Positions 6,635-7,922 of a DNA stretch of 7,922 nt are shown here, piece by piece. The notes under the pieces were generated by a model. That model saw only the letters and a program-made list of their open reading frames with translations, searched no databases and had not been told where the DNA came from. Origin of the DNA: CAYZHV01 sp046541355 (GTDB lineage: Bacteria; Spirochaetota; Spirochaetia; DSM-27196; Alkalispirochaetaceae); contig JBKHDM010000102.1 in NCBI GenBank assembly GCA_046541355.1, forward strand, positions 1 through 7,922, written 5' to 3'. Made by a program: the position numbers and the translations under genes. Positions within the stretch are counted from its first letter, which is position 1. Each line of letters starts with the position of its first letter.

Positions 6635-6664
6635 GCGGCTTGAGATCCTCTTCGGGATCGCCGC
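6635..6664 (+). other. Hairpin downstream of the 84-aa gene
   Basis: GCGGC (6635-6639) and GATCC (6644-6648) pair with GGATC (6655-6659) and GCCGC (6660-6664) around a TCTTCG loop, with a TTGA bulge on the left arm. It begins 45 bp after the stop codon of the small gene. No T-run follows, so an intrinsic terminator is not supported; it could be a processing or stability structure, or chance in GC-rich DNA. Confidence 0.25.
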
Positions 6665-6866
6665 TACGCTTGAAACACTTTCGGTACACGTCGCCTCTGC
6701 GGTAGTTTTGCAGGAGTCGTTTCCGGACAATGTGTTGCGGGAGGTAACATTCAAGGAGGTATAGACTGACCGGGCATTTCATGCGGACGTGGAAAATCGT
6801 CGAGAAGCGCGGTCTCCCTACGCGGCGATCGTCGCCATCTGGCAAACCTTCGACTCACCCGTGGTT

Positions 6867-7067
6867 TCAGAACAGATAGAATCGGAGGAACAGGCGCGAA
6901 CGGTTCGCGCCGCAGGCTGAACCACCGACCAAGGCTACCACTACTCTCGTCCAGCACTGCTTTCCGAGCTGCTTGGTCGCGACCCGACCGACCCGTGCGA
7001 CGATTGAAGGGTTGTCCGGTTTTGCAATAACCATCCCGAGAACGGTACTCCTGCTACTGACCATCAT
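6867..7067 (-). CDS. Possible 66-aa small protein
   Basis: The only reason to list this ORF is its start. An AGGAGGAGG run (minus strand, 7084-7076) lies 8 nt before tandem ATGs at 7067 and 7064. The product begins MMVSSRSTVLGMVIAKPDNP, has a short hydrophobic stretch RVVVALVGGSA in its second half, and ends in an aromatic tail FLRFYLF. I recognise no family, and the codon use is not clearly coding. Its 3' half covers a GC palindrome at 6893-6911. It may be a chance ORF. Confidence 0.2.
   Translation of the reverse strand: MMVSSRSTVLGMVIAKPDNPSIVARVGRVATKQLGKQCWTRVVVALVGGSACGANRSRLFLRFYLF
6893..6911. repeat. 19-bp near-perfect palindrome
   Basis: GGCGCGAAC and GTTCGCGCC are exact inverse copies separated by a single G. 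This could be a protein-binding dyad or a fold-back point. With one central base it is not a normal RNA hairpin unless the inner pairs open. It lies in DNA without a confident gene. Confidence 0.4.
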
Positions 7068-7178
7068 TCCCACCACCTCCTCCTACGACTAGGAACCCTT
7101 TGGTCCCCGTAAGCCCGGTCCACTGCCGATTGTTACTAAAGTTACAACGGCTTTTCCCCTTCCCTTAGATAGAATTGA

Positions 7179-7232
7179 GGAGCAGAGAACGCTCCGCCCG
7201 GAGTCTGACTTGACCGGGCGGCCAGACCGGTC
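7179..7232 (+). promoter_or_regulatory. Hairpin-rich 5' leader region of the lipoprotein gene
   Basis: Just upstream of the lipoprotein gene, CCGCCCGG (7194-7201) pairs perfectly with CCGGGCGG (7214-7221) around a 12-nt loop. A smaller stem, GGAGC (7179-7183) with GCTCC (7191-7195), shares two bases with it, so the two compete. A GACCGGTC palindrome follows at 7225-7232. A TAGAAT -10-like hexamer lies at 7170-7175 without a clear -35. There is no U-tract. The arrangement could be a regulatory leader or an operator; no known riboswitch signature is recognised. Confidence 0.3.
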
Positions 7233-7259
7233 GGATCGGTAGGCTGTGCCAAATCTTCT

Positions 7260-7266
7260 AGGAGGG
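7260..7266 (+). promoter_or_regulatory. Shine-Dalgarno site of the lipoprotein gene
   Basis: AGGAGGG lies 6 nt before the ATG at 7273. It favours that codon over the in-frame ATG at 7345, which has no such site. Confidence 0.65.
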
Positions 7267-7272
7267 AGACAA

Positions 7273-7922
7273 ATGCGAGTATATAACCAACAGGTTCCTG
7301 ACGTATCTCCATTCTCTAAGACCTTTTCCTTTCAGCTTCTGCGCATGGCTCTGGTTCTTGCAGGGGTGATACTCCTGGTGGCCTGCGCGAATCCCGGAGG
7401 CGGCGATACGACGCCTCCTGCATCGGTTACAGGTTTGGGTGCAACGGTCCTGAGCGCCACCCAAATCGAGCTTGAATGGACCGACCCCGTAGACGCCGAC
7501 CTTGGGGCGATCGAGATTCGCTGGTCGCCTGCCCGCCCATCCGACGCTCCCCTGGGGATCGACCCAGGAAGGGGTACCACCGTTGTCGCCGGGCTGCTCC
7601 CCGAGACCGCCTACACCCTCACCGTCGTCGCACTGGATGCGGCGGGCAATAGATCCGGCCCAAGGGAGGCGACAGGCACCACCCTCGAGGTGACTTTTTC
7701 CGCCGGGAGCGACATCACCACTACCGCTGACGCTGCCAACTCGGTCTACGCCGCGGATCTCGACGGTGATGGTGACATGGACGTCGTGTCGACGTCTCAA
7801 AACGACGGCCGTGTCGTCTGGTACGAGAACACCGACGGGCGGGGCACCTTCTCGACCGGAACTGACATCACCGACGCGGTCGACAGTCCCCGGTCGGTCT
7901 ACGCCGCAGACCTCGATGGCGA
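7273..7922 (+). CDS. Lipoprotein with FN3-like domain and FG-GAP/VCBS-like repeats (partial, runs off the window)
   Basis: The frame is open from this ATG to the window edge (216 codons) and is incomplete at the 3' end. The N-terminus has a hydrophobic segment (about 26-36) ending in lipobox LVAC with C38 as the lipidated cysteine, so export and membrane anchoring are expected. The charged region before it is long (24 aa); starting at M25 would give a normal signal peptide, but only the first ATG has a Shine-Dalgarno. After a Gly-rich linker comes a fibronectin type III-like domain (about 47-135: IELEWTDP, YTLTVVALDAAGNRS). Then come FG-GAP/VCBS-type repeats with the calcium-binding-like DLDGDGDMDVV (162-172) and VVWYENTDG. 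The second repeat starts 153 bp after the first, an exact 51-residue period. Such repeats usually form extracellular beta-propellers; the ligand is unknown. Confidence 0.85.
   Translation, partial: MRVYNQQVPDVSPFSKTFSFQLLRMALVLAGVILLVACANPGGGDTTPPASVTGLGATVLSATQIELEWTDPVDADLGAIEIRWSPARPSDAPLGIDPGRGTTVVAGLLPETAYTLTVVALDAAGNRSGPREATGTTLEVTFSAGSDITTTADAANSVYAADLDGDGDMDVVSTSQNDGRVVWYENTDGRGTFSTGTDITDAVDSPRSVYAADLDG

Larger units (their letters stand above)
6591..7259. other. About 670 bp without a confident gene
   Basis: No frame in this stretch gives a convincing conserved protein. On the minus strand, residues from 6782 to about 6598 (MKCPVSLYLLECYL..., rich in Arg and Lys) read coding-like but have no Shine-Dalgarno and run on antisense to the 84-aa gene. 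On the plus strand, the frame of the 84-aa gene continues past its TAG with only one more stop before 6918. A 66-codon minus ORF at 6867-7067 has a good Shine-Dalgarno and is listed separately. Base composition is less G/C-biased than in the housekeeping genes. I read the stretch as degraded or non-coding DNA, possibly containing remnants. Confidence 0.4.

Noticed and set aside
6405..6845. A 146-codon minus-strand frame (MKCPVSLYLLECYL... from 6782)
   Set aside because: More than half runs antisense to the better-supported 84-aa gene. There is no Shine-Dalgarno and no known family, although the Arg/Lys-rich middle part could be a remnant.
6588..6918. Amber readthrough of the 84-aa gene, whose frame continues with only one more TAG until a TGA near 6918
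   Set aside because: TAG is the normal terminator of typA, ettA and the small secreted protein gene, so recoding is unlikely. One stop in about 109 codons is not surprising in GC-rich DNA.

Overview
The window is a GC-rich (by eye roughly 60%) bacterial chromosomal segment with high G/C at third codon positions. Two translation-associated housekeeping genes anchor it, TypA/BipA and the ABC-F protein EttA, both on the minus strand. Nothing fixes the organism. A free-living, high-GC Gram-negative-type bacterium, for example a spirochaete, would fit the secreted and lipoprotein products and the FG-GAP/VCBS-type surface protein, but that is a weak inference.

Layout. Positions 22-1854 (-): typA. 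A 133-bp divergent gap separates it from a stand-alone response-regulator receiver protein at 1988-2371 (+). That gene meets ettA at 2368-4059 (-) tail to tail, with interlocked stop codons. A small secreted, lipocalin-like hypothetical lies at 4180-4587 (-). A PlsC-family lysophospholipid acyltransferase diverges from it at 4807-5781 (+). The right part changes character. A decayed, frameshifted minus-strand gene (about 5633-6097) abuts a 162-bp structured element bounded by a perfect 17-bp inverted repeat (6118-6279). Next come an 84-aa acidic small protein with a strong Shine-Dalgarno (6336-6590) and about 680 bp with no confident gene. The window ends inside a large lipoprotein with an FN3-like domain and FG-GAP/VCBS-like repeats (7273 to beyond 7922).

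How the genes relate. TypA and EttA both act on the ribosome (ribosome assembly or stress adaptation, and energy-gated entry into elongation), but they are separate transcription units with the receiver gene between them, so no operon is implied. The acyltransferase belongs to membrane phospholipid synthesis and the last gene to the cell envelope.

Most notable are the inverted-repeat element beside a broken gene, and a recurring start architecture. Five genes (typA, the receiver, ettA, the small secreted protein and the acyltransferase) lack a visible Shine-Dalgarno but have a -10-like hexamer 6-10 nt before the start codon, which suggests leaderless mRNAs. The two genes on the right carry textbook Shine-Dalgarno sequences instead. 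I did not find a convincing new multi-gene system (no reverse transcriptase, nuclease, transposase or CRISPR array).
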